From Prauserella muralis (lineage in GTDB: Bacteria; Actinomycetota; Actinomycetes; Mycobacteriales; Pseudonocardiaceae), in the NCBI RefSeq assembly GCF_003202285.1, contig NZ_MASW01000007.1, forward strand, positions 987,471 to 1,051,470: 64,000 nt of DNA, written 5' to 3'. Shown piece after piece: positions 45,669 through 55,177 of this stretch (position 1 is the stretch's first letter; each line of letters starts with the position of its first letter). The notes under the pieces were generated by a model. It made no database searches, had not been told where the DNA came from, and saw only the letters and a program-made list of their open reading frames with translations. The position numbers and the translations under genes are program-made.

Positions 45669-46760
45669 GTGAGCGACACCGACTACGACGCCGACCTGCC
45701 CGCCCACGTCGAGGCGGCGCTGGCCGACTTCCTCGACGCGGCCAGCGAGCCGATCAGGCGCAGCGAGCCCGTGTTCGAGCCCGCGACGAAGGCGCTGCGC
45801 GACTTCGTGCTGGGCGGCGGCAAGCGATTGCGCCCGACGTTCGCGTGGTGGAGCTGGCGCGGCACGGGTGGCGACCCGCACGGAGCCGACGCGGCCGGCG
45901 TGCTGCGGGTCGTCGCGAGCCTCGAGCTCATCCAGGCATGCGCGCTCATCCACGACGACGTCATCGACTCCTCCGACTCGCGGCGCGGCTCCCCGACGGT
46001 GCACGTGGCCTTCGCCGGACGGCACGCCGACGCCGGCTGGCTGGGCTCGGCGGACTCGTTCGGGCTGGCCGCCGCCGTGCTCATCGGTGACCTGGCACTG
46101 GCGTGGGCCGACGACATGTTCGCCGAGGCGCCGCTCTCGCCGTCCACCCTCGCGGCCGGGCGTCCCGCGTGGCGGGCGATGCGCACGGAGGTGCTGGCCG
46201 GGCAGTTCCTCGACGTGCACACGCAGGCCACCGGCGACGCCTCCCCCGAGGCCGCGCTGCGGGTCGACCGTCTGAAGACGGCGGCCTACACCGTGCAGCG
46301 TCCGCTGCACCTGGGGGCGGCGCTGGCGGGCGCGCCGCCGGAGGTCGTCGAGCGGCTGATGGAGTTCGGCGGCGACCTGGGCGTGGCGTTCCAGCTGCGC
46401 GACGACGTGCTCGGTGTGTTCGGCGACCCGTCGGTGACCGGCAAGCCCGCGGGCGACGACCTGCGCGAGGGCAAGCGGACCCTGCTGCTGGCGCTCGGCC
46501 TGCAACGGGCCGAGGAGCAGGGCCGCACGCGCGAGCGCGAGGTGATCGCCGCCGCCATCGGCGACGCCGGACTGGCCGAGGAGGGCGTCGAGTCGGTCCG
46601 GCAGGCGCTCGTGGACGTCGGCGCCGCCGCCGAGGTCGAGCGCCGGATCGGCACGCTGACGGAGTCGGCACTGGCGACGCTGGGGACGGCCGGGCTGGCA
46701 GAGCCCGCGGTGAGCAGGCTGACCGAGCTCGCCGCGCGGGCGACGCAGCGGACGTTCTGA
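45669..46760 (+). CDS. Polyprenyl (geranylgeranyl-type) diphosphate synthase
   Basis: A 363-residue trans-prenyltransferase. The first aspartate-rich motif is 'ALIHDDVIDSSDSRRG' and the second 'AFQLRDDVLGVFGD'. 'GGGKRLRPTFAWWSWRG' gives the usual substrate-binding region. The two residues before the first motif (A-L-I-H) are small, compatible with a C20 product, but chain length cannot be fixed by eye. It heads the crt cluster and would feed phytoene synthase (CrtE role; IdsA-like in sequence). The start is GTG 45669; ATG 45630 is in frame and only 6 bp from metF. Confidence 0.88.
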   Translation: MSDTDYDADLPAHVEAALADFLDAASEPIRRSEPVFEPATKALRDFVLGGGKRLRPTFAWWSWRGTGGDPHGADAAGVLRVVASLELIQACALIHDDVIDSSDSRRGSPTVHVAFAGRHADAGWLGSADSFGLAAAVLIGDLALAWADDMFAEAPLSPSTLAAGRPAWRAMRTEVLAGQFLDVHTQATGDASPEAALRVDRLKTAAYTVQRPLHLGAALAGAPPEVVERLMEFGGDLGVAFQLRDDVLGVFGDPSVTGKPAGDDLREGKRTLLLALGLQRAEEQGRTREREVIAAAIGDAGLAEEGVESVRQALVDVGAAAEVERRIGTLTESALATLGTAGLAEPAVSRLTELAARATQRTF

Positions 46761-46780
46761 CGGGTGCGCCCTACCGCAAC

Positions 46781-46860
46781 GCAGAACTCGCGGACCTGGG
46801 CGCAGAACTCGCGGGCCCGGGCGCAGGACTCGCGGGTTTGAACGCAGGACTCGCGGGCAG
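46781..46860. repeat. Four imperfect 21-bp tandem repeats between prenyl synthase and crtI
   Basis: Units start at 46781, 46802, 46823 and 46844 (the last partial, 17 bp) and share GCAG(A/G)ACTCGCGG. The spacing is exactly 21 bp. They fill most of the 127-bp gap before crtI. The unit is a multiple of three and would read as 7-residue repeats, but no frame is credible as a gene. It could be a protein-binding array or a small satellite. Confidence 0.7.
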
Positions 46861-46887
46861 ATGAGGTGAGGTGAGGGGAGGGGCGGA

Positions 46888-48369
46888 ATGCGCACGGTCC
46901 TGGGCAGCACCGACCGGGTCGTCGTGGTGGGCGCGGGACTCGCCGGGCTCTCGGCGGCGCTGCACCTGCTCGGCGCGGGCAGGCAGGTGACGGTGCTGGA
47001 GCGTGAGCCCCGGCCCGGCGGGCGCGCGGGCGGGTTCACCGAGAACGGCTACACCGTCGATACCGGGGCGAGCGTGCTGACCATGCCCGGGCTGCTCGAC
47101 GAGGCGTTCGCCGCCGTCGGCGAGCGGACGCGGGACCGGCTCACGCTCGTGCCGCTCGATCCGGCCTACCGCGCGCAGTTCGCCGACGGCAGCACCATCC
47201 ACCTGCACACCGGCGCCGAGGCGATGGAGGCCGAGGTCCGCGCCGTGGCCGGGCCGCGCGAGGCGGCCGGGTACCGGCGACTGCGCCGGTGGCTCACCGA
47301 GCTCTACACCGTGCAGCGCGACCACTTCATCGGCGCCAACTTCGACTCCCCGCTCGACCTGGCCCGTCCCGAGCTGGTCCGGCTCGCCGCGCTCGGCGGC
47401 TTCGGCAGGCTCGGACCGAGGATCGGCCGGTTCCTGCGCGACGAGCGCCTGCGCAGGCTGTTCTCGTTCCAGTCCCTCTACGCCGGGCTCGATCCGCTGC
47501 GCGCCATCGGCGCATACGGTGTCATCTCCTACATGGACACGGTCGGCGGCGTCTACTACCCCCTCGGCGGGATGGCCGGACTGGGCAGGGCCATGGCCGG
47601 CGCCGCGGAGCAGGCGGGGGCGTCGGTGCGGTTCGGCACGTCCGCCGCGTGGCTGGAGCGGGTCGGCTCGCGCGTGCGGGCCGTGCGCACGCACGACGGC
47701 GAACGCATCCCCTGTGACGCCGTGGTGCTCGCCACCGAACTGACCACCGCCTACCGCCTGCTCGGCGTCCGGCCGCGCCGCCCGCTTCCCCTGCGGTTCT
47801 CGCCGTCGGCCGTGGTGCTGCACGCGCGCAGTCCGCGTTCGTGGCCACAGCTGGACCACCACACGATCTTCTTCGGCGACCACTGGGAACGGACGTTCGC
47901 CGAGATCATCCGGCAGGGCTCGCTCATGTCCGACCCTTCGCTGCTGGTGACGAGACCGACCGCCACCGACCCCGGTCTCGCGCCACCGGGCAGGCAGGTC
48001 ATCTCGGTGCTGGCCCCCGCGCCGAACCTGCACACCGGGCGCATCGACTGGCGCAGGGTCGGCCCCGCCTACCGCGACGAGCTGCTGCGCACCCTGGAAC
48101 GCCGGGGACTGACCGGTCTCGCCGACACGCTGGAGCTGGGCGAGCTGGTGACGCCCGCAGGCTGGGCCGAGCGCGGGCTGGCCGCGGGGACGCCCTTCTC
48201 GCTGGCGCACACGTTCGCCCAGACCGGCCCGTTCCGGCCAGCCAACCTGGTGCGCGGGGCAGGCAACGTGGTGCTCGCGGGCTGCGGGACCACGCCGGGT
48301 GTGGGCATCCCGCCGGTGCTGATCTCGGGCAGGCTCGCCGCCGAGAGGATCGTGCATGGCGCGCGGTGA
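46888..48369 (+). CDS. crtI: Phytoene desaturase CrtI
   Basis: A 493-residue FAD enzyme introducing the double bonds that turn phytoene into lycopene-type carotenoids. The N-terminal dinucleotide fold is '[20 protein letters not shown]' with '[20 protein letters not shown]' after it. The C-terminal '[20 protein letters not shown]' and '[16 protein letters not shown]' form the bacterial phytoene dehydrogenase signature. It overlaps crtB by 14 bp. Start ATG 46888 behind GGAGGGGCGG. Confidence 0.93.
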   Translation: MRTVLGSTDRVVVVGAGLAGLSAALHLLGAGRQVTVLEREPRPGGRAGGFTENGYTVDTGASVLTMPGLLDEAFAAVGERTRDRLTLVPLDPAYRAQFADGSTIHLHTGAEAMEAEVRAVAGPREAAGYRRLRRWLTELYTVQRDHFIGANFDSPLDLARPELVRLAALGGFGRLGPRIGRFLRDERLRRLFSFQSLYAGLDPLRAIGAYGVISYMDTVGGVYYPLGGMAGLGRAMAGAAEQAGASVRFGTSAAWLERVGSRVRAVRTHDGERIPCDAVVLATELTTAYRLLGVRPRRPLPLRFSPSAVVLHARSPRSWPQLDHHTIFFGDHWERTFAEIIRQGSLMSDPSLLVTRPTATDPGLAPPGRQVISVLAPAPNLHTGRIDWRRVGPAYRDELLRTLERRGLTGLADTLELGELVTPAGWAERGLAAGTPFSLAHTFAQTGPFRPANLVRGAGNVVLAGCGTTPGVGIPPVLISGRLAAERIVHGAR

Positions 48370-49237
48370 GCTGTCCGCCGCGTACGGGACGTGCCGCCGG
48401 ATCAACGCGCGGCACGGCCGGACGTACTTTCTGGCCACCCGGCTGCTGCCCGCCGACGCCCGGCCCGCCACCCACGCCTTGTACGCCTTCGCGCGTTCGG
48501 TGGACGAGGTCGTGGACAACCCGTCACCCGGGTGCGACCCGGCGGCCGCGCTCGCGGGCTACGACCGGGTGCTGGACGCCGTCTTCGCGGGTGAGCCGGC
48601 CGCCGGGCCGGTGGAGCGGGCACTGGCCGACACCGTACGGCGTTATGGCCTCGACCGCTCGCTGTTCGAGGCGTTCCTGCGCTCGATGCGGATGGACCTG
48701 CACGTGCGCGAGTACGCGACGTTCGCGGACCTGCACACCTACACCTACGGCTCGGCGTCGGTCATCGGGCTGCAGATGCTGCCCGTGCTGGGCACCGTGT
48801 GCCCTCGCGAGCAGGCCGCGCCGTACGCCGCGGCGCTGGGCGAGGCGTTCCAGCTGACCAACTTCCTGCGCGACGTCGGCGAGGACCTCGGCAGGGACCG
48901 GCTGTACCTGCCGACCTCGGAGCTCGCGGCGTTCGGGGTCGACCGCGGGCTGCTCGAGTGGGCGTGGCGCACCGGCCGGACCGACCGCCGGATCCGCGCC
49001 GCGTTGGCCGCGCTCGTCGCGCACACCCGCGCCGTCTACCGCAGAGCCGCGCCCGGGATCACGTTGCTGCGCAAGCAGTCCCGGCCGTGTGTGCGCACCG
49101 CGTACACGCTCTACTCGGCCATCCTCGACGAGATCGTCGCCGCCGACTACGCCGTGCTGCACCGCCGCGTGGTCGTGCCCAACCGGCGCCGCTTACCGGT
49201 GGCGGCTCGCGCCTTGCTCACTAGGCTGGCGGTATGA
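48356..49237 (+). CDS. crtB: Phytoene synthase CrtB
   Basis: 293 residues condensing two geranylgeranyl diphosphates to phytoene. The first Asp-rich motif is '[14 protein letters not shown]' and the second '[20 protein letters not shown]'. '[19 protein letters not shown]' matches the family mid-region. It overlaps crtI by 14 bp at the 5' side and the F420-type oxidoreductase by 4 bp (ATGA) at the 3' side, so all three are one translationally linked unit. Confidence 0.93.
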   Translation: MARGELSAAYGTCRRINARHGRTYFLATRLLPADARPATHALYAFARSVDEVVDNPSPGCDPAAALAGYDRVLDAVFAGEPAAGPVERALADTVRRYGLDRSLFEAFLRSMRMDLHVREYATFADLHTYTYGSASVIGLQMLPVLGTVCPREQAAPYAAALGEAFQLTNFLRDVGEDLGRDRLYLPTSELAAFGVDRGLLEWAWRTGRTDRRIRAALAALVAHTRAVYRRAAPGITLLRKQSRPCVRTAYTLYSAILDEIVAADYAVLHRRVVVPNRRRLPVAARALLTRLAV

Positions 49238-50019
49238 CGACTGCCAACCGGCCGATCCGCATCGGACTGCAACTCCAGCCGCAGCACGCCGACTACGCCA
49301 CGATCCGCCGCACGGCCTCCGAGGCCGAGGAGCTCGGTGTGGACATCGTGTTCAACTGGGACCACTTCTACCCGCTCTACGGCGATCCCGATGGCAAGCA
49401 CTTCGAGTGCTGGACCATGCTCGGCGCCTGGGCGGAGTCCACGTCGCGCGTGGAGATCGGTGCGCTGGTGACGTGCAACAGCTACCGCAATCCGGAGTTG
49501 CTCGCCGACATGGCCCGCACCGTCGACCACATCAGCGACGGCAGGCTCATCCTGGGCATCGGCTCCGGCTGGTTCGAGAAGGACTACGCCGAGTACGGCT
49601 ACGAGTTCGGCACCGCGGGCGGCAGGCTGAACGACCTCGCCGAGTCGCTGCCCCGCATCGAGAGCAGGCTGGCCAAGCTCAACCCGCAGCCGACGCGCAG
49701 GATCCCCGTGCTCATCGGTGGCGGCGGCGAGAAGAAGACGCTGCGCCTCGTGGCCAGGCACGCCGACATCTGGCACGGCTTCGGTGACGTCGAGGTGGCC
49801 GAGCGCAAGCTGCGGATCCTCGACCAGCACTGCGCCGACATCGGCCGCGACCCGGCCGAGATCGAGCGGTCGGTGGGCGTGCAGGGGGATCCGGAGGAGT
49901 CCGGCGACAAGCTGCACGACCTGGGCATCACGCTGTTCACCGTCGGTGTGGGCGGGCCGGACTACGATCTGAGCGGCCTCCGCAAGTGGATCGCCTGGCG
50001 GGATTCCCGCAACGGCTGA
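49234..50019 (+). CDS. LLM-class F420-dependent oxidoreductase
   Basis: A 261-residue luciferase-like TIM-barrel protein. '[20 protein letters not shown]' and '[20 protein letters not shown]' open the barrel, '[20 protein letters not shown]' and '[20 protein letters not shown]' are typical of the F420-dependent subgroup, and '[20 protein letters not shown]' gives the phosphate-binding GGGGEKKT. The ATG overlaps the crtB stop. Its place in the carotenoid operon suggests a redox step on a carotenoid or isoprenoid, but housekeeping use is equally possible. Confidence 0.85.
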   Translation: MTTANRPIRIGLQLQPQHADYATIRRTASEAEELGVDIVFNWDHFYPLYGDPDGKHFECWTMLGAWAESTSRVEIGALVTCNSYRNPELLADMARTVDHISDGRLILGIGSGWFEKDYAEYGYEFGTAGGRLNDLAESLPRIESRLAKLNPQPTRRIPVLIGGGGEKKTLRLVARHADIWHGFGDVEVAERKLRILDQHCADIGRDPAEIERSVGVQGDPEESGDKLHDLGITLFTVGVGGPDYDLSGLRKWIAWRDSRNG

Positions 50020-50055
50020 TTCCCCGGCACGGCGGAACCCGCGAGACTGGGCGGC

Positions 50056-52821
50056 ATGGCCGCCGACGACGCCTGCGCACCGCCCGCGCGCCGGTTCCCG
50101 GTGCGCGGACGGACCGACGAGCTCGCGGCGCTGACCGGCCTGCTGGACCGGGCGGTGAGCGGATCGGGCGCGGCGCTGGCCGTGTGCGGGGCACCGGGCT
50201 CGGGCGTCACCGCCGTGCTGGAGGCCGCGCTCGCCACCGGCGCAGGCCTGCGGGTGCTGGCGGCACGCGGGGCGCCCTCCGAGACCGGGTTGCCGTTCGC
50301 CGGTCTGCACCAGCTGCTCGCGCCCCTGCGCGGCCTCGCAGCCCGGCTCGGTTCCACTCAGCGGGAACCGCTGGACACGGTGTGGGCGCTACGGCCGTGG
50401 TGCGGACCACCCGCCGCCCTGCCCGCCGCCGTGTCCGCGCTGCTGACCGAGGCGGCCGCCGACGGGCCCACCGTGTGCCGGGTCGAGGCCGCCCACGACC
50501 TCGACCCCGAGTCGCTGGCCGCGCTCGTGTTCTGCGCCCGGCGGCTCCGCGGTACCAGGCTGGCGCTGCTGTTCGGCGCCGATCCAGGCGTGGCGGCGCA
50601 CTCGGCGGAGCTGCTCGCCGAGCTGCCGTCCGTGCGGCTCGGCCCGCTCGGGGACGACGCGGCGCGGCAGGTGCTCGCCGACCGGCTCGGTGACCAGCCC
50701 CCGCCGGCGGTCTCCGACGCGCTGCTCACCCTCGCGCGCGGCAACCCGCTCGCCCTCACCGAGCTCGCCGCCGCCGTCAGCCCCGCCGCGCTGAGCGGCC
50801 TCGCGCCCCCGCCGCGCGGCCTGTCACCGGACGGGCGCCTGGCCCGCGCGGTGAGCCGCAGGCTGGCTGCGCGGACACCCGAGGCCCGCCTGCTCGTGGT
50901 GCTGGCGGCCGTCGACGACCGGCTCGACCTGACCGTCACCGGCCGCGTCCTGCCCGCGACGACCGCGCTCGACGAGGCCGTGGACGCGGGCCTCGTGACG
51001 GTCACCGGCGACATCGCCGTCCGGCTGCCCGCCTGCCTGCCCTCCTGCGCCGTGCTGGCCGCCGTACCCCGACCGGAACGGCACCGGGCACACCGGTTGC
51101 TCGCCGAGGCCGCCGACCCCGTCACCGATCGGTTCCGCTGGACCTGGCACCGCGCCGCGACCGTGGAGGCCCCCGCACCCCGGCTTGCCGGTGAGCTGGA
51201 CGCCGTGGCCGAGGCGGCCCGGCAGGCCCGCAACCACCCCGACGCCGCCGACGCCTTCGAGCGCGCCGCCGCGCTCACCGCCGACGGCGAGCGCAGGGCG
51301 CTGCGGCTGGTGTCGGCGGCGACCGACCACTGGGTGGCCGGGCGGCCCCGCAGGGCACGCGCCGCGCTGCGGGAGGCCGCGCCGCTGGCGGGTGGCTCGC
51401 TGGCCGGACTCGCCGGGCTGCTCGAAGGGGAGATCGAGCTGCGCAGCGGCAATCCGGCCCTGGCCGCGACCGGGCTGCTGGCCACCGCGCACCGGCTCGC
51501 GGCGGGCGAGCAGGACCTGGCCGCGGCGACCCTGATGCTGGCGGGCGAGGCCAGCTTCGTCGCCGGAGACGAGCGGCGCTACTGCGCCACCGCCCGCGAC
51601 GCGGAACTGCTGCGTCCTGCCGCGGACCGGGCCGAGACGCGGCTGGTGGTCGAGCATTTCGCGGCGATGGCCGCGACGTTCAGCGGCAGGCACGCCGAGG
51701 CGGCGGGGCCGTTGCGGGCCGTGCTGCGGCTCGGGGACCAGGCCGCCGACCCGGCGGCGAAGATCCTCGCCAGCCAGGCCGCCTACACCCTCGGCGACGC
51801 GGCCGCGGCGGGCAGGCTCGCCCTGCGGGCGGTGGCCGACGCCAGGGCGCGGGGCAACCCGGCCCAGGTGCCGTGGGCGCTCGTGTACGCCTCGCTCGCC
51901 GCACTGCTCACCGGGCAGCACGGCACGGCGGTGAGCACGTCGCTGGAGGGGCTGCGGCTCGCGGAGGCACTGGGCCAGCCGAACTGCGCGGTCGACCACC
52001 TGACGATCCTGGCGCTGCAGGCCGCGCTGCAGGGCGACGGGGACACGGCACTGCTGCGCCTGGACGCCGCGGCGTCCGGGCTCACCGAGCGCGGCCTCGG
52101 CAGGCCGGGCGCGCTCGGGGCGTGGGCAACGGCCTGTGCCGACCTCGCCGACGACCGGCCTGCCGACGCGCTCGGCCGGTTCCGCCGCACGGTCAGCGGT
52201 GAGCCCTGGCAGTACTCCCCGATCCGGGTGATGGCCGCACCGACGCTCGTCGAGGCCGCGGTGCGCTGCGACCGGCGCGAGGTGGCGGGCCGCACGCTCG
52301 CGGCCTTCGAGCGCTGGGCACTGGCCACGGGCGGCGCCGCCCGTCAGGCGCTCGTGGCCCGCTGTCACGCGCTGCTCGCCGCCGACGAGGGTGAGGCCGG
52401 CGCTCGTTTCGGGGAGGCGATCGAGCTGCATCGCACGGCAGGCGCGGTGCACGACCTCGCCCACACCCAGCTGCTCCACGGCGCGCGGCTGCGCCGGGGC
52501 CGCAGACCGCGGCAGGCACGGGAGGTGCTGCGGGAGGCGGCGCAGATCTTCGGCGAGCTCGGCGCCGCGCACTGGTCACGGCGGGCACAGGCCGAGCTGA
52601 GGGCCTGCGGGCATCCGGGGCACGGCGGAGCCGCTCCGGCGAAAGGCGAGCTGACCCCGCAGCAGGAGCAGATCGCCGGGCTCGTCGCCGAGGGCGCCAC
52701 CAACCGGGAGATCGCGGAGCGCCTCTACATCAGCCACCGCACCGTCGACCACCACCTGCGCAACATCTTCGCCAAGCTGGGCATCCGCTCCCGGGTGCAG
52801 CTGGTCAAGCTGTACCGCTGA
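50056..52821 (+). CDS. Large LuxR-family ATPase regulator (LAL type)
   Basis: 921 residues. The N-terminal STAND/AAA ATPase begins 'RGRTDELAALTGLLDRAVSG'. Its Walker A reads 'VCGAPGSGVTAV', where the usual lysine is valine, so ATP use is doubtful. A long helical, alanine-rich middle with TPR-like repeats follows (about 380-850). The C-terminal LuxR helix-turn-helix (about 865-921) is 'LTPQQEQIAGLVAEGATNRE' and 'IAERLYISHRTVDHHLRNIF'. The ATG lies 36 bp after the F420-type gene, so it might be read through from the crt operon and regulate it. Confidence 0.87.
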   Translation: MAADDACAPPARRFPVRGRTDELAALTGLLDRAVSGSGAALAVCGAPGSGVTAVLEAALATGAGLRVLAARGAPSETGLPFAGLHQLLAPLRGLAARLGSTQREPLDTVWALRPWCGPPAALPAAVSALLTEAAADGPTVCRVEAAHDLDPESLAALVFCARRLRGTRLALLFGADPGVAAHSAELLAELPSVRLGPLGDDAARQVLADRLGDQPPPAVSDALLTLARGNPLALTELAAAVSPAALSGLAPPPRGLSPDGRLARAVSRRLAARTPEARLLVVLAAVDDRLDLTVTGRVLPATTALDEAVDAGLVTVTGDIAVRLPACLPSCAVLAAVPRPERHRAHRLLAEAADPVTDRFRWTWHRAATVEAPAPRLAGELDAVAEAARQARNHPDAADAFERAAALTADGERRALRLVSAATDHWVAGRPRRARAALREAAPLAGGSLAGLAGLLEGEIELRSGNPALAATGLLATAHRLAAGEQDLAAATLMLAGEASFVAGDERRYCATARDAELLRPAADRAETRLVVEHFAAMAATFSGRHAEAAGPLRAVLRLGDQAADPAAKILASQAAYTLGDAAAAGRLALRAVADARARGNPAQVPWALVYASLAALLTGQHGTAVSTSLEGLRLAEALGQPNCAVDHLTILALQAALQGDGDTALLRLDAAASGLTERGLGRPGALGAWATACADLADDRPADALGRFRRTVSGEPWQYSPIRVMAAPTLVEAAVRCDRREVAGRTLAAFERWALATGGAARQALVARCHALLAADEGEAGARFGEAIELHRTAGAVHDLAHTQLLHGARLRRGRRPRQAREVLREAAQIFGELGAAHWSRRAQAELRACGHPGHGGAAPAKGELTPQQEQIAGLVAEGATNREIAERLYISHRTVDHHLRNIFAKLGIRSRVQLVKLYR

Positions 52822-52910
52822 GCTGGCGCTGGTGATTTCACCGATGCCGGGTGCGAGCGTCATGGCAAGAATCGACGCCTGTCCCCGACAGCAGGAAAGG
52901 AGTCGACATC

Positions 52911-53801
52911 GTGGTTCTCCGCAATCCCCGTTCCCCGAGGTGGAGACGCGCGCTCGGCGTCGTCGTGGCCACGCTGGCACTGACCGGCGGGCTCACCGGA
53001 ACGCAGGTGGCCGCCGCACAGGACAACCCGTACCAGCGCGGGCCCGATCCGACCGAGCAGAGCATCGAAGCCCCGCGTGGTCCGTTCAGCGTCGCAGAGA
53101 CGAGGGTGTCGTCGCTGGTCAGTGGCTTCGGTGGTGGCACGATCTACTACCCCACCGACACGAGCCAGGGCACGTTCGGCGCCGTGGCCATCGCGCCCGG
53201 CTACACGGCCGACCAGTCGAGCATGAGCTGGTACGGACCCCGGCTGGCGTCGCAGGGGTTCGTCGTGTTCACGATCGACACGAACTCGCGCTACGACCAG
53301 CCGGCCAGCCGCGGCGACCAGCTGCTCGCCGCACTCGACTACCTGGTGCAGCGCAGCTCGGTCCGCGACCGGATCGACGGGCAGCGGCTCGGCGTGATGG
53401 GCCACTCGATGGGCGGGGGCGGCTCCCTCGAGGCCGCCGACGACCGGCCGGGCCTGCAGGCCGCCATCCCGCTCACCGGCTGGAACCTGCGCAAGAACTT
53501 CTCGAGCGTGCGCGTGCCCACGCTGGTCGTCGGCGCCGAGAACGACAGCGTGGCCCCGGTGTCGTCGCACTCGGAACCGTTCTACGCGAGCCTTCCGTCC
53601 ACACTGGACAAGGCTTACCTGGAGCTGGACAACGCGTCGCACTTCGCGCCGAACGTGTCCAACACGACCATCGCCAAGTACAGCATCTCGTGGCTGAAGC
53701 TGTTCATCGACAACGACACCCGGTACGCGCAGTTCCTCTGCCCGGCGCCGGACGACAGGGAGATCTCGGAGTACCGCGAGACCTGCCCGTACTCCCCCTG
53801 A
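52911..53801 (+). CDS. Secreted cutinase / polyester (PET) hydrolase-like enzyme
   Basis: A 296-residue alpha/beta hydrolase. The signal peptide ends near 'TQVAAA' before '[18 protein letters not shown]'. The nucleophile is S166 in '[14 protein letters not shown]', Asp D212 in '[12 protein letters not shown]', His H244 in 'ASHFAPNV'. The Trp next to the active site ('[10 protein letters not shown]') and the C-terminal cysteine pair ('[10 protein letters not shown]', 'YRETCPYSP') are as in the Thermobifida/Saccharomonospora cutinase group, including Cut190. Start GTG 52911 with AGGAAAGGAG. Likely hydrolyses cutin-like polyesters outside the cell. Confidence 0.92.
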   Translation: MVLRNPRSPRWRRALGVVVATLALTGGLTGTQVAAAQDNPYQRGPDPTEQSIEAPRGPFSVAETRVSSLVSGFGGGTIYYPTDTSQGTFGAVAIAPGYTADQSSMSWYGPRLASQGFVVFTIDTNSRYDQPASRGDQLLAALDYLVQRSSVRDRIDGQRLGVMGHSMGGGGSLEAADDRPGLQAAIPLTGWNLRKNFSSVRVPTLVVGAENDSVAPVSSHSEPFYASLPSTLDKAYLELDNASHFAPNVSNTTIAKYSISWLKLFIDNDTRYAQFLCPAPDDREISEYRETCPYSP

Positions 53802-53924
53802 TCCGTCTCGCCACCACGGCGGTGGTGCGCGGCCACGCGTTTCGCGGGTCGCGCACCGCGCCGTACGGCGGGTTCGCCCCAGGATCACCCCCGCTGCTGG
53901 CTCCAGTGCCTGGTGTGCAGCGCC

Positions 53925-54335
53925 TCAGTCGAGCACGGCGTACGCCTCGACCTCGACGAGCACGTCGGGCTCGAACAGGTAGTCCACGCCGATCGCCGAC
54001 AAGGGCGGCAGGGGCCGCGGGATGCCGAGCTCGTCGGTGACGCGTTCGATACCCGCGATGAAGTCGTCGTACTTGTCCGGGCTCCAGTTCGTGACGAAGA
54101 ACCGGAGGCGTACGACGTCGGCGAAGCTCGCTCCGGCCCCGGCCAGGCCGCGCGCCGTGTTGCGCAACGCGTGCGCCACCTGCCCGGTGAGATCACCGGT
54201 CGCCACCGGGTTCCCCTCGGCATCGCGCGCGATCTGGCCGGCCACGTGCACCTGGCGCGCACCCGTGCTGATCGAGACGTGGTGGTACGGAACGGGGGCG
54301 AACATGCCCTCCGGGGTCAGCAGCTGCACTGCCAT
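53925..54335 (-). CDS. RidA family protein, second copy
   Basis: 136 residues with the RidA fold: 'VSISTGARQVHVAGQIARDA' near the start, 'VAHALRNTARGLAGAGASFA' in the middle, 'VVRLRFFVTNWSPDKYDDFI' with the conserved arginine, and 'LSAIGVDYLFEPDVLVEVEA'. The start is ATG 54335, 10 nt after GGAGGG; the frame continues open upstream only as a shadow. It is divergent from the HxlR regulator, which probably controls it. It differs clearly from the RidA at 7876-8259. Confidence 0.87.
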   Translation of the reverse strand: MAVQLLTPEGMFAPVPYHHVSISTGARQVHVAGQIARDAEGNPVATGDLTGQVAHALRNTARGLAGAGASFADVVRLRFFVTNWSPDKYDDFIAGIERVTDELGIPRPLPPLSAIGVDYLFEPDVLVEVEAYAVLD

Positions 54336-54356
54336 GGATCTGGTTCCCTCCTGTCG

Positions 54357-54414
54357 GACTAGGTATCCAATGTCTATCTGGTATCCGAAGGGAACTTCAA
54401 CGAGACTAGGTGTC
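54357..54414. promoter_or_regulatory. Repeated GGTRTC motifs between ridA and hxlR
   Basis: GGTATCC occurs at 54362-54368 and 54380-54386 (18 bp apart, same direction), and GACTAGGTGTC at 54404-54414 repeats GACTAGGTATC of 54357-54367. The whole divergent gap is only 79 bp, so these sites overlap both promoters. They are candidate HxlR binding sites; direct instead of inverted order is unusual for such dimers. Confidence 0.4.
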
Positions 54415-54774
54415 ATGCAGGAAACCGGCAGCCCGAAACTCACCGAGCAACACCGCGAACTGCTCGACCAAGTCCTCGACAAGTGGTCGCTGCAGGTCCT
54501 CGACGCCCTGTGCGAGCGACCGTTGCGCTTCAACGATCTTCGGCGGGTGATCCCGGTCGTGACACAGAAATCGCTCACGGCCGCACTGCGGCGCCTGGAA
54601 CGCAACGGAATGGTCGAACGCATCGTCACGAGCACACGTCCCGTCGCCGTCGAGTACCGCATCACGCAGCTCGGCAGGTCCCTGCAGGAACTCATCGACG
54701 CACTCCTGCACTGGACCACCGTCACACTGCCTGCCGTCGAACGCGCCCGCGCACGCTTCGACGACCACGCGTAG
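54415..54774 (+). CDS. HxlR-family winged-helix regulator
   Basis: 119 residues. The family core is 'LLDQVLDKWSLQVLDALCER' with 'LRFNDLRRVIPVVTQKSLTA' as helix-turn-helix and 'ALRRLERNGMVERIV' as recognition and wing, then 'PVAVEYRITQLGRSLQELID'. The motif differs from the classic 'KWT.LIL..L..G..RF.EL' only slightly. No cysteine typical of redox-sensing YodB types is in the N-terminus (one Cys is in 'DALCER'). Start ATG 54415; ATG 54370 is an in-frame alternative. Divergent from ridA. Confidence 0.87.
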   Translation: MQETGSPKLTEQHRELLDQVLDKWSLQVLDALCERPLRFNDLRRVIPVVTQKSLTAALRRLERNGMVERIVTSTRPVAVEYRITQLGRSLQELIDALLHWTTVTLPAVERARARFDDHA

Positions 54775-54861
54775 CCGGTTGTGGGGCGAACGACCGGCAC
54801 ACCCGGCGACCGCGCCGGTCCAGCGTTTCCGGACGCAGAGACAACGCCGAGAAAGGTCACC

Positions 54862-55115
54862 ATGTCCAGCACCCTTGGCGTCCGTGCGCTGACGGCGTTG
54901 TCCGCAGCCATCGCCGTGGCCGCGGCCACGTTCGTGATCGTCGTCGCCTCCGCTCCTGCCGCGAACTGCTAGAGCACCTACCTGAGCTACGGCGCCGTGG
55001 CGATGGCGTGAAGGCGCTCCAGCGGAAGCTGGGTGCGCTCACCGTGGACGGCGTATACGGCTCGGGCACGCGAAGCCGCGTCCGGTCGTTCCAGGAGGGC
55101 TCGCCGTCGGGGTGA
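54862..55115 (+). pseudogene. Broken secreted peptidoglycan-binding protein
   Basis: ATG 54862 opens a clean signal peptide ('LTALSAAIAVAAATFVIVVA', then 'SAPAANC') that hits TAG at 54970. Ignoring that stop, the frame goes on 'STYLSYG', and after a shift of frame near 55000 it reads 'GDGVKALQRKLGALTVDGVY' and 'GSGTRSRVRSFQ', a PG_binding_1 repeat. The original was thus a small exported wall-binding protein; a nonsense codon plus a frameshift disable it, and the C-terminus is cut short. Confidence 0.6.
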
Positions 55116-55177
55116 CGCGCCTGGACGGCAGTCATCCACTCGCGTGGCTGCGGGGTTCCGCCTCTCGGCCAGTCAGG

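Noticed and set aside
46781..46860. CRISPR-like array
   Set aside because: Units are contiguous 21-bp tandem repeats without spacers, and no cas genes are present.
45669..52821. Large secondary-metabolite cluster
   Set aside because: Only carotenoid core genes are seen; no PKS, NRPS, terpene cyclase or glycosyltransferase genes surround them.
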